64,000 nt of DNA from Lysobacter sp. 5GHs7-4 (lineage in GTDB: Bacteria; Pseudomonadota; Gammaproteobacteria; Xanthomonadales; Xanthomonadaceae), in NCBI RefSeq assembly GCF_021284765.1, contig NZ_CP089924.1, positions 4,544,001 through 4,608,000 on the forward strand, read 5' to 3'. How positions within the stretch are numbered: position 1 is the stretch's first letter; every line of letters begins with the position of its first letter. The position numbers were made by a program, and so were the translations under genes. Of this stretch, positions 16,880 to 25,317 are shown piece by piece. Under the pieces are notes generated by a model. It was not told the DNA's origin, did no database searches, and saw nothing but the letters and a program-made list of their open reading frames with translations.

Positions 16880-17323
16880 CTATAGCAGATTCCACTTTTC
16901 AACAACCTTCCTAACCTTGCCATCCCAACCAGGGATGTTTTTGGCGGTTATTGGATTAAATTCGAATGCGAATTTCCACACTACGGATCGCGTCAAGTCG
17001 CTACGATGCATCGCCCTAATAGTGAAGAAACCCTTCGTATCGAATGCACTTAAGGGATCGCCGTCCGCATACAAAAATGAACCAATCCCCCCTGCAGCCC
17101 TGCAGGATCACTCTGCACATACCGCCCACTCCCCGAATCGTAATCCCGGAAGTAGTTGTAATTCAGCCCCGTCGCCGCGTCATACCGCTGCCCCGGGAAC
17201 CGCATATCGAACACGAAAGCCACGCCGTCCTGGTCCGGGTCTTGTTCCGGCGGGCTGTTGCCGAACGCTTCACCCTTGAGCTGCCACTTCCAGATCGCCT
17301 TGTTACGCGCCGGATCGATGACG
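16880..17323 (-). pseudogene. Displaced RHS core end with toxin tip (b), frameshifted
   Basis: From 17323 down to about 17106 the sequence repeats the end of the intact RHS core (DPARNKAIWKWQ, DMRFPGQRYDAATGLNYNYF, GRYVQSDPAGLQGG; compare 20391-20632). At a run of six C (17087-17092) the frame breaks. One frame over, it continues as GIGSFLYADGDPLSAFDTKG and then a tip of about 50 residues ending VRKVVEKWNLL at 16880. There is no start codon of its own. It is an orphan rhs tip inactivated by the frameshift, unless the homopolymer was misread. Confidence 0.7.
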
Positions 17324-17525
17324 TAGCGGCGTCGAGGAAATACTCAAATCCGTCCGCCTTAACTTCAGTGGGCACCTGAAATTCAGAACCCAGGAACCCA
17401 ATTATTGCTGTTGAACCAAGGGAGAAAGGAGGTCGTGCAAAGACGACCTCGTCCTCGGATAGACCCACTAGCGTCGCCAGCGCTTCATCAAGTTTCACGA
17501 CGCTTGCCTTATCGATTGGCACCAT
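17324..17525 (-). pseudogene. 5' fragment of a gene truncated by the RHS junction
   Basis: About 67 codons from ATG 17525 (MVPIDKASVVKLDEALATLV... FEYFLDAAT) look coding and stop resembling anything of their own at 17324. From there the DNA is RHS core (b), read out of frame. The fragment begins 6 bases after the DUF4375 gene and was probably the second gene of an immunity pair before recombination removed its 3' part. The family is not recognised. Confidence 0.5.
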
Positions 17526-17531
17526 ATGGCA

Positions 17532-17963
17532 CTAGACCCCGAAGATCGCTTTATTTCGTCTAATGTAGCTGGCGACGGCAGAGTCAAATCTGTCGCCCAG
17601 CCTCCATATCATTTTGTCGCACTCGCTCCATCTTTCTTCACCGTCATCAATACGATCAATGCGCGTGACATTAGCAGGCAATTGCTCGCGCCTTGGTGCT
17701 TCCAGCGCTATCACTGAAAGGTCACACGCCCGGGATGCCTCATCTAAACCCACTTCAGCAAACGCATCACGAATGACACGTATGTCCGCTCCAGCCTCGT
17801 GGAGATAAGCGAAACCGCCGTTGTCCAAGATCCCCTTCGCCCACAAAGCAAGCACAACGCTACGCTCTGGCGTAGACAATGCTGCGACGCCCAGCTCACC
17901 TGCCTTTTGAGCTAAGCCGCCGTTATAAATAGACTGCACAAAATCAAAGTCGTCCGTATGCAT
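17532..17963 (-). CDS. DUF4375 (DMP19-like) protein, probable immunity protein
   Basis: This 143-residue protein has the DUF4375 pattern: an N-terminal FDFVQSIYNGG, then LSTPERSVVLALWAKGILDNGGFAYLHEAG and DAFAEVGLDEASRACD. Members of this DMP19-like family are often found as immunity proteins beside polymorphic toxins. It overlaps the preceding small ORF through TGATG, implying coupled translation. Its neighbours are RHS fragments. The target toxin is not identifiable any more. Confidence 0.6.
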   Translation of the reverse strand: MHTDDFDFVQSIYNGGLAQKAGELGVAALSTPERSVVLALWAKGILDNGGFAYLHEAGADIRVIRDAFAEVGLDEASRACDLSVIALEAPRREQLPANVTRIDRIDDGEERWSECDKMIWRLGDRFDSAVASYIRRNKAIFGV

Positions 17964-18196
17964 CAGGTCGGGCCATCATTAACTTCCATCGTCGGTGGAA
18001 TGCACATCGCACACAAAAGAATACCTGGCGACGCCCCTCTCATCAGGCCCCTTAGAGCGTTGTACAAGCCACCACCAGCTTTTAAGTGATCTAGGTAGCC
18101 ACGTATTTCCGGCTCCTGCGAATTCCGAACCTGCTCCAGGCACTCCTGCGTCCGTCGTATCGGCAGCGGAAAAGTAACCTGGCTCCTATTTCGCAT
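17963..18196 (-). CDS. 77-residue ORF after RHS remnant (c)
   Basis: The frame runs from ATG 18196 (MRNRSQVTFPLP...) to 17963 and overlaps the DUF4375 start. Its first codon lies inside the RHS-core remnant, read in a different frame from the RHS, so the true start may be further in. The middle part (EIRGYLDHLKAGGGLYNALRGLMRG) looks like real protein. It may be the surviving end of a toxin tip or a small protein of its own. No family is recognised. Confidence 0.4.
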   Translation of the reverse strand: MRNRSQVTFPLPIRRTQECLEQVRNSQEPEIRGYLDHLKAGGGLYNALRGLMRGASPGILLCAMCIPPTMEVNDGPT

Positions 18197-18268
18197 GGCG
18201 GATGAGGCAGCCGTTGTAGCGTCGCACCTGCTGCCCCGGACGGTTGTAGGCGTAGTTCATCTGCGCAG
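18187..18268 (-). pseudogene. RHS-core remnant (c)
   Basis: It encodes MNYAYNRPGQQVRRYNG then LIRHAK and a stop, matching MNYAYNGQGQQVRRYNGSVIRHA of the intact RHS protein (20797-20875). It is cut off on both sides and has no tip attached. Confidence 0.75.
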
Positions 18269-18331
18269 GGTATGTGCCCTAGGCCCACTGCCCGAAAGAC
18301 CCGGTTCGCTCCAGGGTGTCCTCGCTTTCCG

Positions 18332-18835
18332 CTACTTCCTGAGGCGAACGCAGCTGCCCTTATTTCCAAAGTACGGAAGCTTTACCTCAAAGTTGCTGGA
18401 ACAGCGACTCCCAACATCGTACTGCACCCTTCTGTACTCAAAGCCGTGAAGCTCTTTTAATTTACCCAACGCACACGCCGCTTTGGCCTCAGACGTACCA
18501 ACACACTTCTTTCCATGCTTGCTCAGTAGAACGGTCGCCCACTCATCTCTGCGCTCTCTATACTGATCATTCGCGTCGAAATAGTAGAACATCAGAAAAA
18601 CGGCATCCCAAGCTGCCGTAGTCCGCTTCGTCTTGACAGTCACTTCTTGGCACCAATCTCCGCCGCAGAACTCGATACTTCGGGGCACTTCATATTTTGG
18701 CCAGTACTTCTGCTCGCTAAAATCGTTCCTCAGAATTGATTGCGAGGAGAGCCCCTCATTCCCGCTTGCATGCGCACCCACGGCAACAAGCGCAGTCAGC
18801 ACAAGCGGGACGGCCAGTACATTTTTCCTAAACAT
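18332..18835 (-). CDS. Secreted Cys-rich protein, probable periplasmic immunity protein
   Basis: This 167-residue protein has a clear signal peptide (MFRKNVLAVPLVLTALVAVG, cleavage near AHA-SG). The mature part has several cysteines (FCGGDWCQE, KKCVGTSEAKAACALG, SRCSS, GSCVRL) that would form disulfides outside the cytoplasm. The start at 18835 has GAGG 8 bases upstream. It begins 10 bases after the stop of the M15-like RHS tip. A periplasmic immunity protein is what one would expect for a peptidoglycan-cutting toxin. The longer frame to 19003 is the toxin gene read in another frame. Confidence 0.6.
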   Translation of the reverse strand: MFRKNVLAVPLVLTALVAVGAHASGNEGLSSQSILRNDFSEQKYWPKYEVPRSIEFCGGDWCQEVTVKTKRTTAAWDAVFLMFYYFDANDQYRERRDEWATVLLSKHGKKCVGTSEAKAACALGKLKELHGFEYRRVQYDVGSRCSSNFEVKLPYFGNKGSCVRLRK

Positions 18836-18845
18836 ACCTATCGCC

Positions 18846-19303
18846 TCAATGAGGGGCCCCATCACCAGGGTTCGTTGAAAGATGCCAATGATCCGGCGCA
18901 TGACGAAGTCCGTTCGTAAATCCACAACCTGCTGCGCAATCCTTAACCGTCTGATTCGGCCTCCGACATAGGCTTTCGATTTGAATTGCACCCGAAATCG
19001 CATGCCGTATCCCCGGGGTGATTCTTGCCCGAGTGCTGAGGCTCGCCCTCGCTACCGCCGGTAATCGTCAATTGCATATTTCGGCGGAGGCGCCAGCCGT
19101 TACCCCGAAGCCCGCAAGGCCACTTGGATCAACCGAACCCAATGGACTTCCGTCAACGTAAGAATAGGTGCTGATGCCGCCACTTAGCCCAATCGGATCC
19201 GACTGCACATACCACCCACTCCCCGCATCGTAATCCCGGAAGTAGTTGTAATTCAGCCTCGTCGCCGCGTCATGCCGCTGCCCCGGGAACCGCATATCGA
19301 AAT
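18846..19303 (-). pseudogene. Displaced RHS core end with M15-peptidase-like toxin tip (d), two frameshifts
   Basis: 19303-19090 repeats the intact RHS core end (DMRFPGQRHDAATRLNYNY, YVQSDPIGLSGGISTYSYVD, VDPSGLAG). The frame stops at 19068 (AEICN). In the next frame the sequence reads LTITGGSEGEPQHSGKNHPG and then DTACDFGCNSN. After a second shift near 18960 it reads QTVKDCAAGCGFTNG, then APDHWHLSTNPGDGAPH and a stop at 18846. The H..GDTACD and DHWH motifs are those of zinc peptidases of the M15 (D-Ala-D-Ala/VanY-like) type, which cut peptidoglycan stems. As read, the gene is broken. The family call comes from motifs alone. Confidence 0.6.
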
Positions 19304-19356
19304 AGAACGTTCCGGCTTGGCCGGGTGGAATCGGCGGTGCACGTGCTTGGGCATGG

Positions 19357-19411
19357 CCCCAGCATCGCGCCAGGGCTCTCTGCGCACAGCCAGAGACTTC
19401 TGATGCTGGGG
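19357..19411. repeat. Inverted repeat (10-bp arms)
   Basis: Arms ccccagcatc (19357-19366) and gatgctgggg (19402-19411) are perfect inverted copies with a 35-nt spacer. The pair lies between the immunity gene ending at 19439 and RHS fragment (d). It may be a transcription terminator or a trace of the recombination that placed the fragment there. Confidence 0.5.
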
Positions 19412-19438
19412 TGAGAGAACTACGGAACTGTGGGTGTC

Positions 19439-20011
19439 CTAGTTCTCTTCTCTCTCACGCTTACTCACATTCGCCGTTGCATCCAAAAGCATCAAAATTC
19501 CTGTGCTAACCACCTCTCGAGCCACTTCGAAATCTCGATCAACAGGATAGCTTTCCACCAGATCCAACAATCCACCTCCCGATGCTGTCGAGAAAAACGT
19601 CATGTACGCTTGATCCTCCGCAACACCTTCGAACTTATAGACAGCACCACGCGCTCCAAGCGCTAGCCTCACGTCCTTTAACATATTCCAACAATTGATT
19701 AAGTCATTGCTGGAGATATCACCTCTATTGCACAAGCTTTCTAATATCTTATCCAAATCAAAAACTGTCGCGCTTTCGATCACGGCATCACTATAGATTT
19801 CCGTGCAACTTATCACCAAATCGTCTTGAGTCGCGCCCCATAAGATCAACCCATCGCTTTTGACGACGGCTGCTCCCGCTTCGTCAGTCGATATCCAGCC
19901 GATCCAGACGCTGTGCGACTGAAAGACGAAACCCACTGGAAAAATTTCGTTACTAGGTTGGGTCGTCAATGATGTAATACTCCACCCCCTCTCCAAATAA
20001 TATTTCACCAA
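19439..20011 (-). CDS. Probable immunity protein for the RHS tip
   Basis: Up to 190 residues; cytoplasmic, with no signal peptide and no recognised family. It overlaps the 3' end of the rhs gene by 59 bases if the ATG at 20011 is used. Shorter starts (TTG or GTG within the next 35 codons) are possible. Its base composition is clearly more AT-rich than the surrounding genes, as usual for swapped tip/immunity pairs. The role is inferred from position only. Confidence 0.6.
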   Translation of the reverse strand: MVKYYLERGWSITSLTTQPSNEIFPVGFVFQSHSVWIGWISTDEAGAAVVKSDGLILWGATQDDLVISCTEIYSDAVIESATVFDLDKILESLCNRGDISSNDLINCWNMLKDVRLALGARGAVYKFEGVAEDQAYMTFFSTASGGGLLDLVESYPVDRDFEVAREVVSTGILMLLDATANVSKREREEN

Positions 20012-23000
20012 TCAAGCTAGGCGGCTTCCCATCCGGCCGGAAATGCGTTTCTGCGTACTTCTTTATCTGGTTGAATGGAGTTCCTGGCCCTTCCTTCGTA
20101 CTCTGCCCGGCCTCTTCGCAGACCCGTCGCGCAAATTGCGATGGCTTTTCGCCATTTCTTGGAACACTGCCTCTTGCCCAAGACGGAACGTCGTTCTTTG
20201 GTTTAGATCCACGAACGGGAACGCGAACTTGTGGCTGTTGAGACCACGGTACTCTGGTCGCATCAGACATATACCCCACACCGCGACCAAGCCTTCCGAG
20301 CCTCCCAACCGAAGGGCGAACGAGAACACCCTGAAGCCCCAACGGGTCGACCCAAGAATTCGGGCTTCCGTCAACATAAATATAAGTGCCTATACCACCA
20401 GCCAATCCAATCGGATCACTCTGCACATACCGCCCACTCCCCGCATCGTAATCCCGGAAGTAGTTGTAGTTCAGCCCGCTGGCGCTGTCGTAGCGCTGCC
20501 CGGGGAACCGCATATCGAACACGAAGGCGACGCCGTCCTGGTCCGGGTCTTGCTCCGGCGGGCTATTGCCGAACGCTTCACCCTTGAGCTGCCACTTCCA
20601 GATCGCCTTGTTGCGCGACGGATCGATGACGATGCGCGGGCTGCCCAAATGATCGGGCTCGATGTACAGCAGTTTCTGCGACGTGCCCGCGCCGTTGAGC
20701 AGACCCACCGGCAGGTCGTCCAGCCAGACCACCTGCTGTAGCGCGACACCGGCGTTGTCGTACTCGCCCAGCCAGCGCCCGTCCTCCAAATACATCGCAT
20801 GGCGGATGACGCTGCCGTTGTAGCGGCGCACCTGCTGGCCCTGGCCGTTGTAGGCGTAGTTCATCTGCGCCACGCCATTGGCCTTGACCTGGCTTAGGCG
20901 GTTCAAGTCGTTGTAGACGAGCTCTTTGGCGACGCCGCCGATGGCGGTGGTGTTGCCCGCGGCGTCATAGGTGCGAGCCACCGTGCCGACCGCGGCCAGG
21001 CGATGGTTGCCCGCCGGATAGGTGTAGTTCGTGGTCACGCCCGCGTGCAGCAGGCTGGTGCGGTTGCCGGTGGCATCGTAGCCGTAGGTTTCGATCGGCA
21101 CCGCGCTGGGGCCGTCCTGGGTCTGCAACAGTCGGTTCAGGGCGTCGTATTGGTAGCGGGCGAACACGGTGGCTTGGTCGCCTGTGCTCTGACGGATTAC
21201 ATTGCCGACCGCATCGCGGTGCAGGAACAGGGAAATTCCATCCTGCGCATCGCCTTGCAAGCGGTAGGTGTCGTAGTTGCGATTAATGTTGCGGGTCATC
21301 GGCCGGCCGTTGCCGTAGACCCAGCCGGCCGGCGGGCTGTAGGGGAAGTAGCCGACCGCGGTGACCAGGATTTCGCGGGCCTGGCCTGGGCGGGTCACGC
21401 CCACCTGGGTGATCTGGCCGTGGGTGCTACGCACGTAGTCGACCAGGGTGCCGTCGGGGTAAGTGACGGACTTCAAGGCACCGGCCGGGGTGTAGGCGTA
21501 CAGCGAGACCAGCGCGGGGCCGGTGGTCTGCACCGTCTTGCGCACCATGCGGCCGAAGCGGTCGTAGCAATAACGGGTGGTGCCTCCGGTGCCGCTGGTC
21601 TGGCTTAGCCGGCCCTGGGCGAAGGTCTCGCCGGCCGGACAACCGGTTGCGGTGGTGTCGTAGGTATAAGTGCTGCCCAGGGCCGCGGTGGGATAGCTCT
21701 GCTGGGTGATCCGCCCCAAGGCATCGTAGCTGTAGGTCGCGGTGATGCTGCGGGCGTCGGTCTGACTGGCGCGGTTGCCGGCGCTGTCATAGGTATAGCT
21801 GGTGATGCCGGTATCCGGACTGGTCAGCTGCGTCAGGTCGCCAAAGCCGTTGTAGGCGTAGACGGTGTTCAGGCCCTTCGGGTCGATAACCTGGGTGACC
21901 AGATCCAGGTCGTTGTGCAGGTAGTGGGTGTCGGCATTGATGCGGCCCGCGCCGACATCCTCGATCGTCCTGGCCAGGCGGCCCAGCGGGTCGTACTGCG
22001 GGTCGGTCACGCGGCCGAGCGCATCGGTCACGGTGTCCGCACGCCCGTCTGCATCGTAGACATAGCCGGTGGCGTTGTTCAGGCCGTCCTTGTCGGTTTG
22101 CAACTGGCCCAAGGCGTTGTAAACCCGCGAGCGCGTGGCGTACATCACGCCGTCGCTCTTCTTGTAATCCTCTACGGTGCGGTTGCCGGCCGCGTCCAGG
22201 GTGTAGCGGATGTTCCAACCCGAGCGGTCCGTGACCACGGTTAGCCGCTGCGCCGCGTCGTACTCATAACCCGTCCAGTTGCCGTCGGGCTGCGTGATCT
22301 TCTGGACGAGGCCGGTGGGGAAGTAGTCGACGCGGGTGATCAGATCGTCGGTTTCGACCGCGTTGTTGGTTCCACGCACCTTGGTGGCGGTCAGCCAGCC
22401 GCGCGGGTGGTACTCATAGTCGGTGACCACGCCGTTGGCGTCCTTCACCGACAGCGCGCGGCCTTGGGCGTCGTAAGCCAGCACCTCGGTCACCTGCCCC
22501 AAGGCATTGCTGGTCTTCCACAAGTCGCCTTTACGATAGGTACACGTGCTGGGCGAACTGGCGCAGCCGGCGGCGTTGCCGGAGTAGTAGGTGTAGGTGG
22601 TGACGTCGCTGACATCCGTGCGCGGGCCATTCACCGATTTAGGCAGGCCCAGCAACGGGCAGGTGCTGTTGCTGACGGCCACGTCGGCGGCTTCGCAGTA
22701 AGCGTAGGTCGTGATGCGGGTGGCGTTGGTGACGGCATCGCGCTCGGTCACGCTGGTGGGCTGCTGACGGCTGTTACGGGCGATGCGGGTTTCGCGGCTG
22801 CCGACCCGGGCCATGATCAGACGGTTGGCATCGCGCTCGTAGCGCTGCTCGGTCGTGCGTGCCTGCGCCGTGCCCTGCGCCTCGACCGTGGTCTGCACGC
22901 GCACCAGCAAGCCGCTGGCGGTATCGGTGGTGTCCAGGTAAGTGTGTTTGGTGACCGTGCCGTTGCGGTCGGTGACGGTGTCGAGGCGGCGACGGAAGTC

Positions 23001-24599
23001 CGTGCTCTCGGGGTAGTAGGTGTAGCTGAGCGTGCCGGCGCTGTTAGCCACCGACGCGACCTTGCGCGGGGCGCCGCTGGCCGGCGTGGACGTGAGCGCA
23101 TAGGTATTCAGCCGGCCTAGCGCATTGGTGGCCTTGGCCGTGCCGGTGGGCGTGTATTCCAGCAGCAAGCCCGCGCCGGCGCCTTGCAGCTCGCTGTATT
23201 CCACGCGGCCCTTGGCGTCGTAGGTGTAGGTGCTGTGGCGGCGACCGTCCTCAGCGGTCACGCCGGTCAGCAGCATCGGCGCGTTGTTCATGCCGTAGTG
23301 GTAAACCAACTGCGCGCCGCCGGCGTAAGTCGCCGTTTGCACCTGTCCCAGCGAGGTGTAACCGTAGCTGGCCAGCACCGTGCCGCCGGAGCTGATCGAA
23401 GCCACGGGGGCCGCGCCCTTGCCGGAGGCGTAGGCGAAATCGAGGGCTCGCCCGTTGCTATGCGTGATCGTCGCCAGCCGCTTGAGCGTGTCGTAGCCGT
23501 AGCTCAAGGCAGTGCCGTCGTCGTAGCGCTGCGACAGCAACCTGCCCTCGCTGTCGAAGGCCAGTACGCGATCGCCGCGATAGAGCGTCCATTGCGTACC
23601 GTTGGCGACCAGGCGATCGCCGCTGCCATCTGCGGCCTCGTAGACCGCGCCCGCGGGCTTGAAGGCGATGTGGGCACCGCTGCCCTCGATCAGGCCGTAG
23701 TGCAGCGTCGCGTTGCCGCTAGCCGGATGTGTGCCGATGGCCAGACGGATGTTATGCGAATGCGTCCAGCCGCCGCCGAAGCCGCCGCCGGCAGCGGAGC
23801 CACCCGAATGATAGCTGCGCTGAAAGGAGACCCAGCCCAGGTCGAAATCGAGCGTGGCTTCGTTCTTGGCGCCACTGCTGGGCTGGCAACCTTCCTCCGA
23901 AGGACAAGCGCGCGCCGGCGCGCTGAAGTAGGTCATCTCCGATCCCGGCACGCCCGCACAGGCTTGCTTGGCGTTGCTCCAGGCGTGCACCGTGACGTTG
24001 GGGCACTGGATCGAGCGATTGCGGAGGATCGAGCTGTTTTCGCTGGTGCTGCTGCAGTTGCCGGGCGAGCCGACCGAGTAAGTGGCCGTGTAGCTGGTCG
24101 ATTCGTTGATGCTTTGGCCGTTGTCCCAGCTGCTATCCACCTGCCAATTGGGCGAGACGGTCACCACCGTCGAGGCCGGGCACCCTTGCCCCGTGCTTTG
24201 CCCGTCCAGGCGCTGCTTGATCTGATTCATCACCGTCTGCAGGGTCGCATTCGGCTGCGGAGGGTCGAGCAGGCTTTTGTGGCTCCACTCCCCTACCACG
24301 GGTGGCACGCGCTCGAACTCGTATTGATAGATCGTGCGATCGTCCAGCACGGTCTGCTTGGTGATTTCGAAACTGAAGGGGCCATGAGGCAACGAAGCCG
24401 AATGGAGGCTTTCCATATCCTGCTGCACGGCGCGTTCGGTGTAGTGCGGACCGTTGAAGGCCCACTCGCTGGCCCAGACCGAGCCGATTTCCTGCGCGGT
24501 GGCGGCGCCGCTAAACCAGAACAGCGACCACAAGAGGATCGTCGGTGCGCGCAGCCGTATGGCGTTGGCGCGCTGGCGGTTCATTTCATCGTGACCCAT
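19953..24599 (-). CDS. Sec-exported RHS-repeat polymorphic toxin
   Basis: This 1548-residue protein has a signal peptide after an N-terminal basic region (ILLWSLFWFSGAATAQ, to about residue 36). A Cys-containing N-domain follows, then a DUF6531-type start of the RHS shell (residues about 250-330, FQRSYHSGGSAAGGGFGGGW). Long YD/RHS repeats run to about 1380 (YDAQGRALSVKD, YDALGRITQQSYP). The conserved core end FDMRFPGQRYDSASGLNYNY...VDPLGLQG is complete. The variable tip is the last 124 residues (VPSWARGSVPRNGEKPSQFA ... GPGTPFNQIKKYAETHF). The tip resembles a known polymorphic-toxin tip with a GPGxxxNxIKK motif, of unproved activity. No VgrG or PAAR gene is near. A probable immunity gene overlaps its end. 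An alternative start is ATG 24584. Confidence 0.9.
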   Translation of the reverse strand: MGHDEMNRQRANAIRLRAPTILLWSLFWFSGAATAQEIGSVWASEWAFNGPHYTERAVQQDMESLHSASLPHGPFSFEITKQTVLDDRTIYQYEFERVPPVVGEWSHKSLLDPPQPNATLQTVMNQIKQRLDGQSTGQGCPASTVVTVSPNWQVDSSWDNGQSINESTSYTATYSVGSPGNCSSTSENSSILRNRSIQCPNVTVHAWSNAKQACAGVPGSEMTYFSAPARACPSEEGCQPSSGAKNEATLDFDLGWVSFQRSYHSGGSAAGGGFGGGWTHSHNIRLAIGTHPASGNATLHYGLIEGSGAHIAFKPAGAVYEAADGSGDRLVANGTQWTLYRGDRVLAFDSEGRLLSQRYDDGTALSYGYDTLKRLATITHSNGRALDFAYASGKGAAPVASISSGGTVLASYGYTSLGQVQTATYAGGAQLVYHYGMNNAPMLLTGVTAEDGRRHSTYTYDAKGRVEYSELQGAGAGLLLEYTPTGTAKATNALGRLNTYALTSTPASGAPRKVASVANSAGTLSYTYYPESTDFRRRLDTVTDRNGTVTKHTYLDTTDTASGLLVRVQTTVEAQGTAQARTTEQRYERDANRLIMARVGSRETRIARNSRQQPTSVTERDAVTNATRITTYAYCEAADVAVSNSTCPLLGLPKSVNGPRTDVSDVTTYTYYSGNAAGCASSPSTCTYRKGDLWKTSNALGQVTEVLAYDAQGRALSVKDANGVVTDYEYHPRGWLTATKVRGTNNAVETDDLITRVDYFPTGLVQKITQPDGNWTGYEYDAAQRLTVVTDRSGWNIRYTLDAAGNRTVEDYKKSDGVMYATRSRVYNALGQLQTDKDGLNNATGYVYDADGRADTVTDALGRVTDPQYDPLGRLARTIEDVGAGRINADTHYLHNDLDLVTQVIDPKGLNTVYAYNGFGDLTQLTSPDTGITSYTYDSAGNRASQTDARSITATYSYDALGRITQQSYPTAALGSTYTYDTTATGCPAGETFAQGRLSQTSGTGGTTRYCYDRFGRMVRKTVQTTGPALVSLYAYTPAGALKSVTYPDGTLVDYVRSTHGQITQVGVTRPGQAREILVTAVGYFPYSPPAGWVYGNGRPMTRNINRNYDTYRLQGDAQDGISLFLHRDAVGNVIRQSTGDQATVFARYQYDALNRLLQTQDGPSAVPIETYGYDATGNRTSLLHAGVTTNYTYPAGNHRLAAVGTVARTYDAAGNTTAIGGVAKELVYNDLNRLSQVKANGVAQMNYAYNGQGQQVRRYNGSVIRHAMYLEDGRWLGEYDNAGVALQQVVWLDDLPVGLLNGAGTSQKLLYIEPDHLGSPRIVIDPSRNKAIWKWQLKGEAFGNSPPEQDPDQDGVAFVFDMRFPGQRYDSASGLNYNYFRDYDAGSGRYVQSDPIGLAGGIGTYIYVDGSPNSWVDPLGLQGVLVRPSVGRLGRLGRGVGYMSDATRVPWSQQPQVRVPVRGSKPKNDVPSWARGSVPRNGEKPSQFARRVCEEAGQSTKEGPGTPFNQIKKYAETHFRPDGKPPSLIGEILFGEGVEYYIIDDPT

Positions 24600-25219
24600 A
24601 CCACCCCTTCTCTAGTTGTGGCGCCTGGCGCCATGGCGGTCGCGCTTCCGCTTAGTGGCACAAGCAATCCAAGAGCAGCGCGCGTGGGCCCCAAAGACCC
24701 GAAGACGATTTCTGAGCTGGCGGCCCTGATGCAACGGTCATCGCGAATGCAAATTCGGGCGGCGCCGACAATGGCGCGCGACGGATACCTGCAAGAGATC
24801 GGCGAACTGGCGCGGACCGACTCACTTCCTTTGTGCCTCACTGCCGTGCTCCGAGTGGCTGCAGCGTGTCCTTCGCAATCCCGCGTCTGTAACATTCCAA
24901 ACGCAGTGCACGGGCATGTTTCTACGCTGGCTTGAACGGCGTCAAGCGGCGCGAAATAGCGCGTCGAAGCTGGCTTTTTTAGTGCGCTTATTCAGCACGA
25001 AGTAGGCGCATAAACAACCTATTTAGTAAGTATTTACTGGCGCGCAAAGGCGTGAAATCGACGCAGGCGCAGCGCCGCACGGCGACCATTGGCGCACGAC
25101 TGCACACTGAATTTTGTCGCCGGATATGAGTATCGTCGCCAGTGGCCAAGCGCCTGCACCAACGCCCGTGAGCCTGCGCCCTGGTTGACGAGCTTTTGAG
25201 TGAGACTCAGAAATGGCAT
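24600..25219. other. Intergenic region upstream of rhs
   Basis: About 600 bases with no convincing gene. Open frames here have shadow-like composition and no Shine-Dalgarno. The stretch 24970-25040 is AT-rich (cttttttagtgcgctt, tatttagtaagtattt) and could hold the rhs promoter, although it is over 350 bases from the rhs start. Confidence 0.4.
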
Positions 25220-25302
25220 CAGGGTCCGTCTGCCGTTCCACGAACGGACCCTGAGCTCGAGGCTCGGGCATCGCATCGCATCGCGGCGGGCCGCGATGCG
25301 AT
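25220..25302 (-). terminator. Two consecutive hairpins after the GH109 gene
   Basis: Hairpin 1 (25275-25302) has 13-bp perfect arms, atcgcatcgcggc and gccgcgatgcgat, with a 2-nt loop (about 4 nt once the top pair opens). Hairpin 2 (25220-25253) has 10-bp arms, cagggtccgt and acggaccctg. Both lie within 100 bases of the stop codon at 25318. They probably end the minus-strand arm of the GalNAc locus. There is no long T tract. Confidence 0.55.
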
Positions 25303-25317
25303 CGAACTCGGCCCGCC

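Noticed and set aside
18836..19003. N-terminal extension of the secreted Cys-rich protein to 19003
   Set aside because: These bases encode the M15-like tip in another frame; the signal peptide begins at 18835.
25023..25271. 82-codon minus-strand frame downstream of GH109
   Set aside because: It spans a hairpin, has no Shine-Dalgarno and no recognisable motif.
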